DNA from: Gammaproteobacteria bacterium UBA5078
GTDB taxonomy: Bacteria; Pseudomonadota; Gammaproteobacteria; Pseudomonadales; Pseudohongiellaceae
Reading direction: 5' to 3'
Length of the DNA: 64,000 bases
Assembly: GCA_002416505.1 (NCBI GenBank)
Contig: DIAM01000021.1
Span: 201,165 to 265,164, forward strand
The translations under genes were made by a program, and so were the position numbers. Positions 25,150-34,023 of the stretch are shown here, piece by piece. Below the pieces are notes generated by a model. It saw only the letters and a list, made by a program, of their open reading frames with translations. It was not told the DNA's origin and made no database searches. Position 1 is the first letter of the stretch, and each line of letters begins with the position of its first letter.

Positions 25150-27924
25150 ATGAAACAAACCGCTATGAACGCCACTAAAAAAACTACCACTAAAAAAGCG
25201 GCAAAGTCCGTCAAGACCACTAAATCCCCTCAGTACGTTTACAACTTTGGTCAACAGACCGATGGTAACGCGACCATGCGCGAGCTATTGGGCGGCAAGG
25301 GTGCAAACCTCGCGGAGATGGCGGCCATTGGCTTGCCAGTTCCGCCTGGGTTCACCATCAGCACAGAGGTGTGCACCTATGTCTACGCTCACAATCGGAG
25401 CTACCCCAAGAGCTTGACGGCGGATGTGAAGACCGCAGTAGGACTCATCGAGAAACAGATGAAGAAAGAGTTCGGCGGCAAGGATAACCCCTTGCTTGTA
25501 TCCGTGCGCTCCGGTGCCCGCGACTCTATGCCCGGCATGATGGATACGATTCTGAATCTAGGCCTCAACGACATCACCGTCGAAGGGCTCGCGAAGATCT
25601 CTGGCAAGCCCAGCTTCGCATGGGACTGTTACCGCCGCTTCATCCAGATGTATGGCGATGTGGTAATGGGCGTGCAGGCCGCCGACGAAGAGTCCGACGA
25701 CCCTTTCCATGAATTATTAGAAGCGCTAAAGAAGTCTCTGAGCAAGAATCTCGATAGCGAGCTTAGCGCCGCAGACCTACAGGTCCTAGTCGGCCAATAC
25801 AAAGAACTCATTCGCAAGCGTACCGGCACCGCCTTCCCACAAGACGTATACGAGCAATTGTGGGGCGCCACTGGCGCCGTGTTCGGATCTTGGAGAAACG
25901 AGCGCGCGATTCTCTATCGCCAGCAATACGGTATCCCCGCGGAATGGGGCACCGCCGTTAACATTCAGGCCATGGTGTTCGGCAATGCTGGCGATGATTG
26001 CGCCACGGGCGTTGCGTTTACTCGTGACCCAGCCAACGGCGAGAAGCGCTTCTACGGCGAATATTTGATCAATGCTCAGGGCGAAGACGTCGTTGCGGGT
26101 GTGCGCACCCCTAAGGCTATCTCCGTCATGGAGAAGGAAATGCCCAAGAGTTTCGCTGCACTCGAGAAGGTGCGCACGAAGCTGGAGAGCCATTTCAAAG
26201 ACATGCAGGACTTCGAGTTCACTATCGAGGGCGGCCGCCTCTTCATGTTGCAGACACGCAACGGGAAGCGCACCGGCCTAGCGGCGATTCGCATCGCGGT
26301 TGAGATGGTCAAAGAGAAGCTTATGGATCAGCGCACCGCGCTGCTCAAGATTCCAGCCGAATCCGTGGACACCCTATTGGTGCCAATCTTCGATGTGCGC
26401 TCGCAGAAAGAAGCCACGATGATAGGCAAGGGCCTACCGGCAGGCCCAGGGGCTGCAACCGGCCGCATCGCCTTCACTGCCGCAGCGGCAGAGATAGAGT
26501 CGCGCAAGGGCAATAAAGTAGTACTGTGCCGCACCGAGACCTCGCCGGACGACCTCAAGGGCATGCTCTACTCTTCGGGCATTCTCACAACTCGCGGCGG
26601 CGTGTCCTCCCATGCGGCACTGGTCGCAAGGCAGTTGGGCAAGGTCTGCGTCTGCGGCGCAGGCGACGTGAGCATCAATTATGAGAAACGCACGCTAACC
26701 GCCGGCGGCGTCACGCTGTCCGAGGGCGACTACATCTCGATCAATGGCACTACCGGTGCGATCTATAAAGGCATGATCGAGAGCGCGGACTCCGAAGTAA
26801 AACGCGTTCTCGAGGGCACCCTGAAGCCGGAGAAGAGCTATACCTACGAGCTATTCCAAACCGTCATGGAATGGTCGGACAAGTACCGCAAGCTGCGCAT
26901 TCGCACCAACGCCGATACTCCGGCGATGGCGGAGACTGCGGTAGCCTACGGTGCAGAAGGCATAGGCCTGTGTCGCACGGAACATATGTTCTTCGAGGGC
27001 GATCGCATCGATTTCATGCGCCAGATGATTCTGGCGGTGGATCAGGTACAGCGCAAAGCGGCGCTGAGAAAGCTTCTGCCGTTCCAACGCAAAGATTTCG
27101 TGGGCTTGTTCAAGGCGATGGCTGGCCGACCGGTCACAATTCGACTCCTCGATCCGCCCTTGCACGAGTTCCTGCCACAGGACGACGCGGTGCGTCGCCA
27201 GCTAGCGGACAAGCTTGGCTTGCCGCTGGAGTTCGTGATCGAGCGCATCAAGGCGCTACACGAAGAGAACCCTATGCTGGGCTGCCGCGGCTGTCGCCTA
27301 GGCATCCTCTACCCTGAGATCACGGAAATGCAGGTTCGGGCAGTATTCGAAGCGGCGGCAGCGGTGATGACGGCGAAGAAATCACCGCTGAAGGTAAATC
27401 CGGAGATCATGATCCCCTTGGTTGGCTTCAAGGCGGAGCTGGCCGATCAATTGGCGATCGTGCACCGCGTTGCTGCCGAAGTGATGGAGAAGAACCAGAT
27501 CAAGATCGACTACATAGTCGGAACGATGATCGAGGTGCCGCGCGCCGCGATCACCGCGGAGCAGATCGCGGAAGAGGCTCAGTTCTTCAGCTTCGGCACG
27601 AACGATCTTACGCAGACGACACTGGGTTTGAGCCGCGACGATATGGGCTTATTCTACGATGAGTATCAGCGCAAGGAGATCTATAACAAGAACCCCTTCG
27701 CGAGCCTAGACCAGACGGGTGTTGGCAAGCTGATGGAGTTCGCGGTAGAGAATGGACGCAAGGCGCGCCCGGACTTGAAGCTGGGCATCTGCGGCGAACA
27801 CGCGGGCGATCCAGATTCGATCGATTTCTGCCACCGCCTAGGCCTGCAATATGTAAGCTGCTCTCCACCCAGAGTGCCCATCGCACGCTTGGCAGCGGCG
27901 CAGGCAGCCCTAAGAAACAAGTAA
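25150..27924 (+). CDS. ppdK: Pyruvate, phosphate dikinase
   Basis: About 924 residues; interconverts pyruvate, ATP and phosphate with PEP, AMP and pyrophosphate. The N-terminal ATP-binding domain has GGKGANLAEMA and SVRSGARDSMPGMMDTILNLG. The phosphohistidine domain has TRGGVSSHAALVARQLGK with the swivelling catalytic His. The C-terminal PEP/pyruvate barrel has LCRTEHMFF, EIMIPLV, FSFGTNDLTQ and GICGEHAGDP. The start is uncertain: ATGs at 25087, 25132 and 25150 are in frame, and 25150 is used because GGGA precedes it. The first 25 residues are a Lys/Thr-rich extension before the conserved VYNFG. It may support gluconeogenesis or PPi-linked glycolysis. A terminator follows. Confidence 0.93.
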   Translation: MKQTAMNATKKTTTKKAAKSVKTTKSPQYVYNFGQQTDGNATMRELLGGKGANLAEMAAIGLPVPPGFTISTEVCTYVYAHNRSYPKSLTADVKTAVGLIEKQMKKEFGGKDNPLLVSVRSGARDSMPGMMDTILNLGLNDITVEGLAKISGKPSFAWDCYRRFIQMYGDVVMGVQAADEESDDPFHELLEALKKSLSKNLDSELSAADLQVLVGQYKELIRKRTGTAFPQDVYEQLWGATGAVFGSWRNERAILYRQQYGIPAEWGTAVNIQAMVFGNAGDDCATGVAFTRDPANGEKRFYGEYLINAQGEDVVAGVRTPKAISVMEKEMPKSFAALEKVRTKLESHFKDMQDFEFTIEGGRLFMLQTRNGKRTGLAAIRIAVEMVKEKLMDQRTALLKIPAESVDTLLVPIFDVRSQKEATMIGKGLPAGPGAATGRIAFTAAAAEIESRKGNKVVLCRTETSPDDLKGMLYSSGILTTRGGVSSHAALVARQLGKVCVCGAGDVSINYEKRTLTAGGVTLSEGDYISINGTTGAIYKGMIESADSEVKRVLEGTLKPEKSYTYELFQTVMEWSDKYRKLRIRTNADTPAMAETAVAYGAEGIGLCRTEHMFFEGDRIDFMRQMILAVDQVQRKAALRKLLPFQRKDFVGLFKAMAGRPVTIRLLDPPLHEFLPQDDAVRRQLADKLGLPLEFVIERIKALHEENPMLGCRGCRLGILYPEITEMQVRAVFEAAAAVMTAKKSPLKVNPEIMIPLVGFKAELADQLAIVHRVAAEVMEKNQIKIDYIVGTMIEVPRAAITAEQIAEEAQFFSFGTNDLTQTTLGLSRDDMGLFYDEYQRKEIYNKNPFASLDQTGVGKLMEFAVENGRKARPDLKLGICGEHAGDPDSIDFCHRLGLQYVSCSPPRVPIARLAAAQAALRNK

Positions 27925-27940
27925 GCAAGTACTTACATTA

Positions 27941-27977
27941 AAAAGCCCCAGCGATCCTGAATCTCTGGGGCTTTTTT
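27941..27977 (+). terminator. Rho-independent terminator of ppdK
   Basis: AAAAGCCCCAG (27941-27951) pairs with CTGGGGCTTTT (27965-27975), with additional GAT/ATC pairing inside, followed by TTTT. It lies 16 bases after the stop codon. Confidence 0.9.
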
Positions 27978-28055
27978 GCTTCTGCCTATATAACTTAGTA
28001 GCGGACAAAGTTGTTTTCTCACGCTGCTGCTCGTGTAACCCAGCTTGGCAGAGGT

Positions 28056-28215
28056 GGCTGTCGAGTGTGTAGAGTCAGAACCGTCGACCGCCAGGCCGAT
28101 AAATTGCTCCTGTATTCTCGACACTCCCGCCGTCCATGGCGGTCGGACACGGGCGTCGAGCCTGCACATTGATGTGTGCCGTTTGGCGTGTTCTGACCCT
28201 ACACACCCGACTGCC
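28056..28215. repeat. Structured intergenic repeat, copy 1
   Basis: A 160-base element. Its outer arms (28056-28081 and 28190-28215) are reverse complements at 23 of 26 positions, with GAAC/GTTC at their inner ends. The core contains a CGCCAGG block, a CCGCCGTCCATGGCGG hairpin, and CGTCGAGCCTGCACA-TTGA-TGTGTGC. Parts of this core recur in a second element at 32085-32204, in the same orientation, while the outer arms differ in sequence. It lies between the ppdK terminator and the PQQ-YceI operon. It resembles the stacked-hairpin intergenic repeats seen in other Gammaproteobacteria; no protein is encoded. Confidence 0.75.
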
Positions 28216-28629
28216 AGCGCGAGCTACGAAGCTCAACTCTAAATAGCACCGAGCAGAATTGAAGCAAAATTGAGCGATTCTGAAATTGCGACAAACTATT
28301 ACAATTTTGGTATGAAGCGTTGATTGCGATTGGGGGATACTTTCGTTGTGGGGAAGCGGCGACCCAAGGGAACTCGCTAACATCCCTTATTTATAGTAAA
28401 TATCAAACAGTTAATAACGATTATACTTTAACAAGGCTGTAAAGCTGGCGTTAAGCTTGCCTCGCCTATCATCTATCTTATACGCGCGGGAGGCCCGCTT
28501 GACCCGGCTTGGGCACGTGGTTACTCTTGCGCCAGCGGTGGTAAATGCGTAGCATCCTGCCGGTTGACTCCGTCCACTTGACTGACGGATGTGCACGAAT
28601 TACCGACATATTAGCGGGAGAATCCAAAG
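28216..28629. other. Upstream region of the PQQ-YceI operon
   Basis: About 414 non-coding bases, AT-rich around 28380-28440 and GC-richer after that. No confident promoter pair, riboswitch or small gene could be recognised; minus-strand ORFs here lack family features. It probably holds the operon promoter and a long leader. Confidence 0.4.
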
Positions 28630-30564
28630 ATGATTACAAGAAAAAGATTGATGTCTTCACTCATTGCAAGCGTTGGCGTCTTGATCTGTGCCCCGGCTGC
28701 TCTTAGCCAGTCCGGCACTGATGTATATGCAGGCGATTGGCCTGATTATAACGGCAATATGGCGGCTCAACGCTATTCCCCGCTCGATCAGATTAACGCG
28801 GCGAACGTAAGCACTATTCGTCAGGCTTGGAGCTTCTCGACAGAGAAATTCGGCCCGTCACCAGAATTCAATAATACCTCTACGCCTCTCGAAATCGACG
28901 GCATCCTCTACGCCACGATGGGCGCGACTCGTAACGTTGCGGCACTAGATGCCACTAACGGCCAATTACTGTGGATGTGGCGCCCCGAAGAAGGCTCACG
29001 CTACGACGACGCACCTCGCAAAGGCGCGGGCCGCGGCGTAGCATTCTGGCGCGATGGCGACAAAGCCCGTGTCATGACCATCACCCCTGGCTTCTTCCTC
29101 GTAGCACTCGATGCCAAGACTGGCATCCCCGACCCGAGCTTCGGCGTCAATGGCCGCGTTGATCTCTACGAAGGTCTGCGCAACGCCTATGCCGATGGCT
29201 ACGACGATGTCGATATCGGCTCATCCATGCCACCGTTCATCATGAACGATGTGGTCGTGGTAGGCCCAGCTCACAAAGTAGGCATGCGTCCTCGCTCTAT
29301 GACCAACGTAAAGGGCGATGTTCGCGCCTTCGATGCGCGCACGGGCGAGCTGATGTGGACCTTCAAGACGATTCCAGAGCGCGGTGAGTACGGCTCTGAA
29401 ACTTGGCTAGACGACGGCATCGACTTCACCGGCAACGCGGGCGTGTGGGCACCTATGTCTGGCGATCCAGAATTGGGCCATGTCTACCTGCCTGTTGAGT
29501 CTGCTACCGGCGACCGTTACGGCGGCGACCGCCCAGGCGATAACCTGTTCGCGAACGCCCTTGTAGCCTTGGATATCAAGACTGGCGAGAGAATTTGGCA
29601 CCATCAGCTGATTCACCACGACATCTGGGACTGGGATAACCCCTCCGCAGCCGTCCTCGCAGACTTGCCCAATGGCCGCAAAGTCGTAATGCAAGTGACT
29701 AAGCAGAACTTCGTCTACACCTACGATCGCGCGACTGGCGAGCCCGTTTGGCCTATAGATGAGCTTCCAGTTCCAGCCGGAGACGTGCCCGGCGAATGGT
29801 ACTCACCTACTCAGCCATTCCCTAGCAAGCCACCGGCATTCGATCGCCAAGGCTTCACTGAGGACGACCTGATCGACTTCACGCCAGAGCTACGTGCAGC
29901 AGCCTTAGAGGCCATCAAGCCGTTCCGTTTGAGCACTAATCTTTACACGCCTCCTTCACTTGCCGAAGGCTCACCCGATGGCACCGTTGGTGTATTGAGC
30001 CTGCCCTCTGCAACTGGTGGCGCGAACTGGGAAGGCAGCGCTCTGGATCCAGAGACCGGTCTGCTCTACGTACCATCGAGAACTGCGCTAGCGGTGTTGT
30101 CTGTAGGCAAGGATGAAGAATCCGACTTGGATTTCAGCGCGGCTTTTGGAGTGCGTGTACCGCGTGTCAGTGGCCTCGAGATCGTGAAGCCTCCTTACGG
30201 CCGCGTTACCGCAATCGACATGAATGCTGGTGAACTAGTTTGGCAGACTGCTAACGCGGACACGCCAGACTCGATCACTAACAACCCTGCACTGCAAGGC
30301 GTGGATATTCCACGCACTGGCGTAGCCACGCGTGCAGGCCTATTGCTGACCAAGACTCTCCTATTCGTAGGCGAAGGCGTTGGCGGTGGCAGCAAGCTTT
30401 ACGCTCAAGATAAAGCGACTGGTGAAATCGTTGCCCGCATCGAACTGCCTAATACGCAGACTGGGCAGCCATTTACATACGAGCACGAAGGTAAGCAATA
30501 CATCGCCATGTTCGTCAGTGGCGGCGGCAAACCAACTGAATTGGTTGCCTTTACATTACCGTAA
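28630..30564 (+). CDS. Divergent exported PQQ-dependent dehydrogenase, first gene of a YceI operon
   Basis: A 644-residue periplasmic quinoprotein, distinct from the three tandem copies. The signal peptide (MITRKRLM, hydrophobic core, PAALSQ) is cut near residue 27. Propeller motifs are ALDATNGQLLWMWR, ALDAKTGIPDPSFG, AFDARTGELMWTF, ALDIKTGERIWHH and AIDMNAGELVW. HHDIWDWDNP keeps the expected catalytic Asp (about D334), followed by QVTKQN with the PQQ-contacting Lys, so unlike the tandem copies it looks canonical. The two-Cys signature is absent. The Shine-Dalgarno GGGAGAA lies about 10 bases upstream. The YceI gene starts 26 bases after the stop. It lacks heme or membrane domains, so an external acceptor is needed. 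The substrate is unknown. Confidence 0.88.
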   Translation: MITRKRLMSSLIASVGVLICAPAALSQSGTDVYAGDWPDYNGNMAAQRYSPLDQINAANVSTIRQAWSFSTEKFGPSPEFNNTSTPLEIDGILYATMGATRNVAALDATNGQLLWMWRPEEGSRYDDAPRKGAGRGVAFWRDGDKARVMTITPGFFLVALDAKTGIPDPSFGVNGRVDLYEGLRNAYADGYDDVDIGSSMPPFIMNDVVVVGPAHKVGMRPRSMTNVKGDVRAFDARTGELMWTFKTIPERGEYGSETWLDDGIDFTGNAGVWAPMSGDPELGHVYLPVESATGDRYGGDRPGDNLFANALVALDIKTGERIWHHQLIHHDIWDWDNPSAAVLADLPNGRKVVMQVTKQNFVYTYDRATGEPVWPIDELPVPAGDVPGEWYSPTQPFPSKPPAFDRQGFTEDDLIDFTPELRAAALEAIKPFRLSTNLYTPPSLAEGSPDGTVGVLSLPSATGGANWEGSALDPETGLLYVPSRTALAVLSVGKDEESDLDFSAAFGVRVPRVSGLEIVKPPYGRVTAIDMNAGELVWQTANADTPDSITNNPALQGVDIPRTGVATRAGLLLTKTLLFVGEGVGGGSKLYAQDKATGEIVARIELPNTQTGQPFTYEHEGKQYIAMFVSGGGKPTELVAFTLP

Positions 30565-30590
30565 CTTCAAAATTAGGAGTAAGTATTACC

Positions 30591-31166
30591 ATGCGAACTT
30601 TAGTAAAACGAGCGGCCTTAGCACCGCTACTGCTGGTCATCGGCGCACAGGCGCAGGCCGCCAATTTTGAAATCGACACGGCTGAATCCCGCGTTATTTT
30701 CAAGTATTCCTATGAAGGCACTCCATACGAAGGCGAGTTTAAGAACGTTGCAGCCACCTTCGATATCGATCCAACGAATCCGGCATCATGCGATTTCATG
30801 GTAACGATTCCAATCGCCGACATCAGCGTGGGCGACGCGGAAACTCTGGACTACTTGATGGATTTGGAAATGTTCGACGTAGACCAATTCCCTACTGCGA
30901 CCTTCCATGCGGTCAAGTGCAGCATGTCTTCGATGAATCAGTTCTCATCCGAAGGAACGCTGACCATCCGCGACCAGACCCATCCAATGACGTTCCCATT
31001 CACAATGGAAATGGAAATGTATGACGGTCAGCCGCGTTTTCATTTGACTAGCGAAGTGACTGTGCAGCGTCTAGATTACGGCGTTGGCCAGGGCTACTGG
31101 GCAAACACGGCAACAATTCCGAATGAGGTAGTCGTCGTAATCGACGTTTACGCCAATCAGAAGTAA
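30591..31166 (+). CDS. Periplasmic YceI family protein
   Basis: A 191-residue protein with a cleavable signal (core LAPLLLVIGAQAQA|A). The mature part has YceI features: an IDTAESRVIFKYSY start, DYLMDLEMFDVDQFPTATFHA, a GTLTIRDQTHPM segment and a final VVVVIDVYANQ strand. YceI proteins are lipocalin-like beta-barrels that bind polyisoprenoids such as ubiquinone. Two Cys in the mature region (SCDF, VKCS) could form a disulfide. GGAG lies 11-14 bases upstream of the ATG. It sits between a PQQ dehydrogenase and a second, lipid-anchored YceI gene, which suggests handling of quinone or of an isoprenoid substrate. Confidence 0.9.
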   Translation: MRTLVKRAALAPLLLVIGAQAQAANFEIDTAESRVIFKYSYEGTPYEGEFKNVAATFDIDPTNPASCDFMVTIPIADISVGDAETLDYLMDLEMFDVDQFPTATFHAVKCSMSSMNQFSSEGTLTIRDQTHPMTFPFTMEMEMYDGQPRFHLTSEVTVQRLDYGVGQGYWANTATIPNEVVVVIDVYANQK

Positions 31167-31199
31167 ATAAGCAAGCACCATCGTGAATAGGGTATTTCA

Positions 31200-31847
31200 A
31201 TGTTAAATAGTTTACTTTCAAAATGCCGCTGGGTTGCTCTAGGCCTAGTTTCCTCTGCCGTATTGGTTTCATGCGATAAGTTGCTGACGCCGGATTTCAA
31301 TACCGACGTTGCAGAACTTCGGGGTGGTGCTTACACCTTGGACAAGGACCATGCGTCCTTGATATTCGAGATCAATCACCTTGGTTTCTCCACTTTCATC
31401 GGTGGCTTCGATGATTTCGAGGCGTCTCTGGATTTCGATCCCGAGAACGTTGCGAATTCGAGCCTAGAAGTGATCGTGAATATGGACAGCCTCGACGTGA
31501 ATCTGCCTGAGTTCGAAGAAGAACTGAAGGGCGATAACTGGTTCGACGTGGCGCAGTTCCCACAGGCTATCTTCCGCACTACTTCCTACGTGGGAGCGGG
31601 TGAGGGCGAAGGCGCACACGTGTTCATAGGCGATCTGACTATGCACGGCGTGACCGCACCGGTAACACTGAGCGTAGTATTCAACGGCGGTGGTCGTAAC
31701 TTCCTAACCAGAAGCTACACGCTAGGCTTCGCCGCGAGCGCGCAGTTCAAGCGCTCTGACTTCGGCGTAGATCGCTTCACCAACTTCGGCGTAGGCGATG
31801 ACATCACGCTAGCGATCAACGTGGAGTTCCAAGAGTCGTCAGAATAA
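31200..31847 (+). CDS. YceI family lipoprotein, predicted inner-membrane retained
   Basis: A 215-residue protein. The N-terminal lipoprotein signal has the lipobox LVSC with the lipidated Cys at residue 25 and Asp at +2, the classical Lol-avoidance residue that keeps lipoproteins in the inner membrane of E. coli. The mature domain is YceI-like: YTLDKDHASLIFEINHLGFSTF, DNWFDVAQFPQAIFRTTSY, FIGDLTMHGVTAPV and SDFGVDRFTNFGVGDDI. It would bind an isoprenoid such as ubiquinone at the periplasmic face of the inner membrane. It starts 33 bases after the soluble YceI gene and is followed by a strong terminator, so it ends the operon. Confidence 0.9.
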   Translation: MLNSLLSKCRWVALGLVSSAVLVSCDKLLTPDFNTDVAELRGGAYTLDKDHASLIFEINHLGFSTFIGGFDDFEASLDFDPENVANSSLEVIVNMDSLDVNLPEFEEELKGDNWFDVAQFPQAIFRTTSYVGAGEGEGAHVFIGDLTMHGVTAPVTLSVVFNGGGRNFLTRSYTLGFAASAQFKRSDFGVDRFTNFGVGDDITLAINVEFQESSE

Positions 31848-31873
31848 GACTCCTGTAACAACATAGAACGCGC

Positions 31874-31920
31874 AAAAGGGGCGGCGATGAGAGGATAACT
31901 CTCGCGCCGCCCCTTTTTTT
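31874..31920 (+). terminator. Rho-independent terminator of the PQQ-YceI operon
   Basis: AAAAGGGGCGGCG pairs with CGCCGCCCCTT and is extended by GAGAG/CTCTC around a short GATAA loop, ending in eight T. It lies about 27 bases after the stop codon. Confidence 0.92.
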
Positions 31921-32084
31921 ATTCCCGCCTGAGTTTCTCCATAGACTTCTCAGCGCTGGCTTAACGCGGACGGCTAGAATTGTCGTCAGATCAAAATTGA
32001 TCGCACCACATTCCTATGTATTGCATTGAGCTCATTTTTTCCGTGATAAACAAAGAGAGAAATCCTCAAGACAGCACGACTTAA

Positions 32085-32204
32085 GAGCCACGCGGCGGCT
32101 CAGGGAGTGCAGGAACGTCGGGCGCCAGGACGGCGCACGTCGAGCCTGCACAGGGATGTGCGCTTTTTGGCGGTTCCAGCAATCCCTTAGCCGGCGCGTG
32201 GCTC
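32085..32204. repeat. Structured intergenic repeat, copy 2
   Basis: A 120-base element. The outer arms (32085-32116 and 32173-32204) are reverse complements at 28 of 32 positions, ending GGAAC/GTTCC inside. The core GTCGGGCGCCAGG, CGTCGAGCCTGCACA-GGGA-TGTGCGC and TTTTTGGCG matches the core of the element at 28056-28215, but the arm sequences differ, so the pairing rather than the sequence of the arms is shared. It sits between the YceI operon terminator and the MdlB-like gene. Confidence 0.75.
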
Positions 32205-32238
32205 GACTAGCGGAGTGTTGATTGGAGAAATAGCACTA

Positions 32239-34023
32239 TTACGGATAGACAACGGCGTCGGCCACTAGCGCTTTCTGTCGCTGCAGCTCGTGCATGTGGC
32301 GGTATAGGCCGTCTTGTTCGAGAAGGGCCTGATGCGAGCCTTGCTGCACTATTCGCCCCTGATGCAGGACCACTATCTGATCCGCGTGGGTGATGGTGCT
32401 CAGGCGATGCGCTATTGCCAGGATCGTTGTGCTGCCACGCAGCTTGTTCAGTGCCTTCGTGATTACCGCCTCAGTATGGCTATCTACGTTCGCCGTCGCC
32501 TCGTCCAGGATCAGGATACGCGGCTGCCTCGCTAACGTTCTTGCCAATGACAGTAGCTGTCGCTGCCCCGTCGATAGATTGCCGCCACGCTCACCTAAGA
32601 GCGTGTCATAGCCATCGGGCAGGCTCATCACGAACTCGTGTAGTTGTGCCTGCCGTGCCGCCGCGATCACCTTCTCATCGGAGATAGGCAGGCCTAGCGT
32701 GATATTGTCGCGCATCGAGCCCGCGCTGATGAACGGATCCTGTAGCACCACCCCCATCTGCTCGCGCAGATTATGCTGATCGATCTGCTCTAACGGCGTG
32801 CCATCGATTAGGATGCGGCCCTGCTGTGGCGTATAGAAGCGCAGCAATAGGCTCATTAGCGTACTCTTGCCGCTGCCCGTATGGCCCACTATCGCGTAGA
32901 ACTGCCCTGGCTCCACGCAGAAATCGATCCCCTCTAGTATCCGGTGCTCATCGTCATAGCTAAAGCCCAGACCCTCTACCTGCACCCTACCCGCACCGAT
33001 CATCTTAGTAGAGGCTAGCTGCGCCTCCCCCGCCTCATCCATGATGCCGAAGACGCGCTCGCCCGCCACCACCGCTTGTTGCAGAAGACTAAGGCGTTGC
33101 GTCATCTCCACAACCGGTTGCGTGATGCGCGAAAGATAGTTGATGAAGGCATAAATAACCCCGACCTCTACGGCACTGTCGAAGGACTGAGTCCCGAAAT
33201 AGAACAGCAGGCCCGCCAGCGTCAGCGTGCGAATCAGGTCTGGCAGCGGGCGCAGCATGAGCGCGTCTAGGCGCAGATTACTCATGCGCGCATCGAAAAG
33301 GTCTTGGCTCACTCGGCCAAAATCGCCATTAAAGCGCTGCTGCTGGTTCAGCATCTGCACGATGCGCATGCCCTGTATCGACTCGCTCAGGTTGGCATTG
33401 ATGCGGCTGAGCACGCTACGCGCAAGGTGGTAGCGCGGCGCGCTCAGGCGCTGATAGTAGAACATCACGATGATGACCGTCGGCAAGATGATGCTGCATA
33501 GCAACATTAGGCGCACGTCGAGATAGGCCATGGCGATAAACACGGCGATGATCAGAGTGACGTTCTGTACGAAGGTCGACATCACCTGTACGAACAGCTC
33601 CTTAATCGCCTCCGTGTCATTGGTGATCCTCGACACCAAGGCGCCGGTCGGGCGATGGTCGAAATAGGCGAGCGGCTTACGCATCACCGCCGCGAACACC
33701 TGCGAGCGGATCGTGCGCACCACATTGAAGGCCACCTCGTTGAAGCGCATCGCGTTCTGGTAGCCACCCCACGCCGACAAGCCATAGAAGACGCCATAGG
33801 CCAGTGCCAATCCGGCCAGCTCGAAGGGCGGATAGTGACCCTGCGTTACATAATCATCGAGGAATATTTTGACGAGCACGGGCCCGAGCACCTGGCCAAT
33901 AGTCGCCAACAGGAGAAAAGCCGCCGCCTGCTTGAGTAGGCGCGGATAAGCCAAGGCATAGCGCAGCAGTCGCCACAGCGCCGCTAGATCCACACCCTCG
34001 GAATGTTTATCGTCCAGATTCAA
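32239..34023 (-). CDS. mdlB: MdlB-like ABC exporter half-transporter (permease-ATPase)
   Basis: A 594-residue inner-membrane exporter subunit. The start TTG at 34023 is chosen because GGAG lies seven bases upstream and the frame then begins with MNLDDKHSEG; an ATG further up would read through the partner gene. It overlaps the stop of the MdlA-like gene by 17 bases, so translation is coupled. Six transmembrane helices occupy residues about 30-320. The ATPase has Walker A GHTGSGKSTLMSL, signature LSTGQRQLLSLARTL, Walker B ILILDEATANVD, and the H-loop IAHRLST. It probably forms a heterodimer with the upstream gene. The substrate is unknown (multidrug or lipid type). Confidence 0.85.
   Translation of the reverse strand: MNLDDKHSEGVDLAALWRLLRYALAYPRLLKQAAAFLLLATIGQVLGPVLVKIFLDDYVTQGHYPPFELAGLALAYGVFYGLSAWGGYQNAMRFNEVAFNVVRTIRSQVFAAVMRKPLAYFDHRPTGALVSRITNDTEAIKELFVQVMSTFVQNVTLIIAVFIAMAYLDVRLMLLCSIILPTVIIVMFYYQRLSAPRYHLARSVLSRINANLSESIQGMRIVQMLNQQQRFNGDFGRVSQDLFDARMSNLRLDALMLRPLPDLIRTLTLAGLLFYFGTQSFDSAVEVGVIYAFINYLSRITQPVVEMTQRLSLLQQAVVAGERVFGIMDEAGEAQLASTKMIGAGRVQVEGLGFSYDDEHRILEGIDFCVEPGQFYAIVGHTGSGKSTLMSLLLRFYTPQQGRILIDGTPLEQIDQHNLREQMGVVLQDPFISAGSMRDNITLGLPISDEKVIAAARQAQLHEFVMSLPDGYDTLLGERGGNLSTGQRQLLSLARTLARQPRILILDEATANVDSHTEAVITKALNKLRGSTTILAIAHRLSTITHADQIVVLHQGRIVQQGSHQALLEQDGLYRHMHELQRQKALVADAVVYP

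Noticed and set aside
28057..28217. A transposon or MITE boundary carrying the operon as a composite element
   Set aside because: No transposase is present and no target-site duplication was recognisable around either copy; retained only as a possible recombination context in the findings.
28075..28383. A minus-strand ORF of 102 residues and other ORFs in the repeat-containing intergenic region
   Set aside because: They overlap the hairpin arms and repeats, have no recognisable domain and no good Shine-Dalgarno; the hairpin repeat explains the open frames.
28056..32204. Integron attC sites as an explanation of the GAAC/GTTC-bounded hairpins
   Set aside because: attC sites end at the conserved RYYYAAC and GTTRRRY boxes, whereas here pairing continues for 20-28 bases outside the GAAC/GTTC boxes, and no integrase or cassette organisation is visible.
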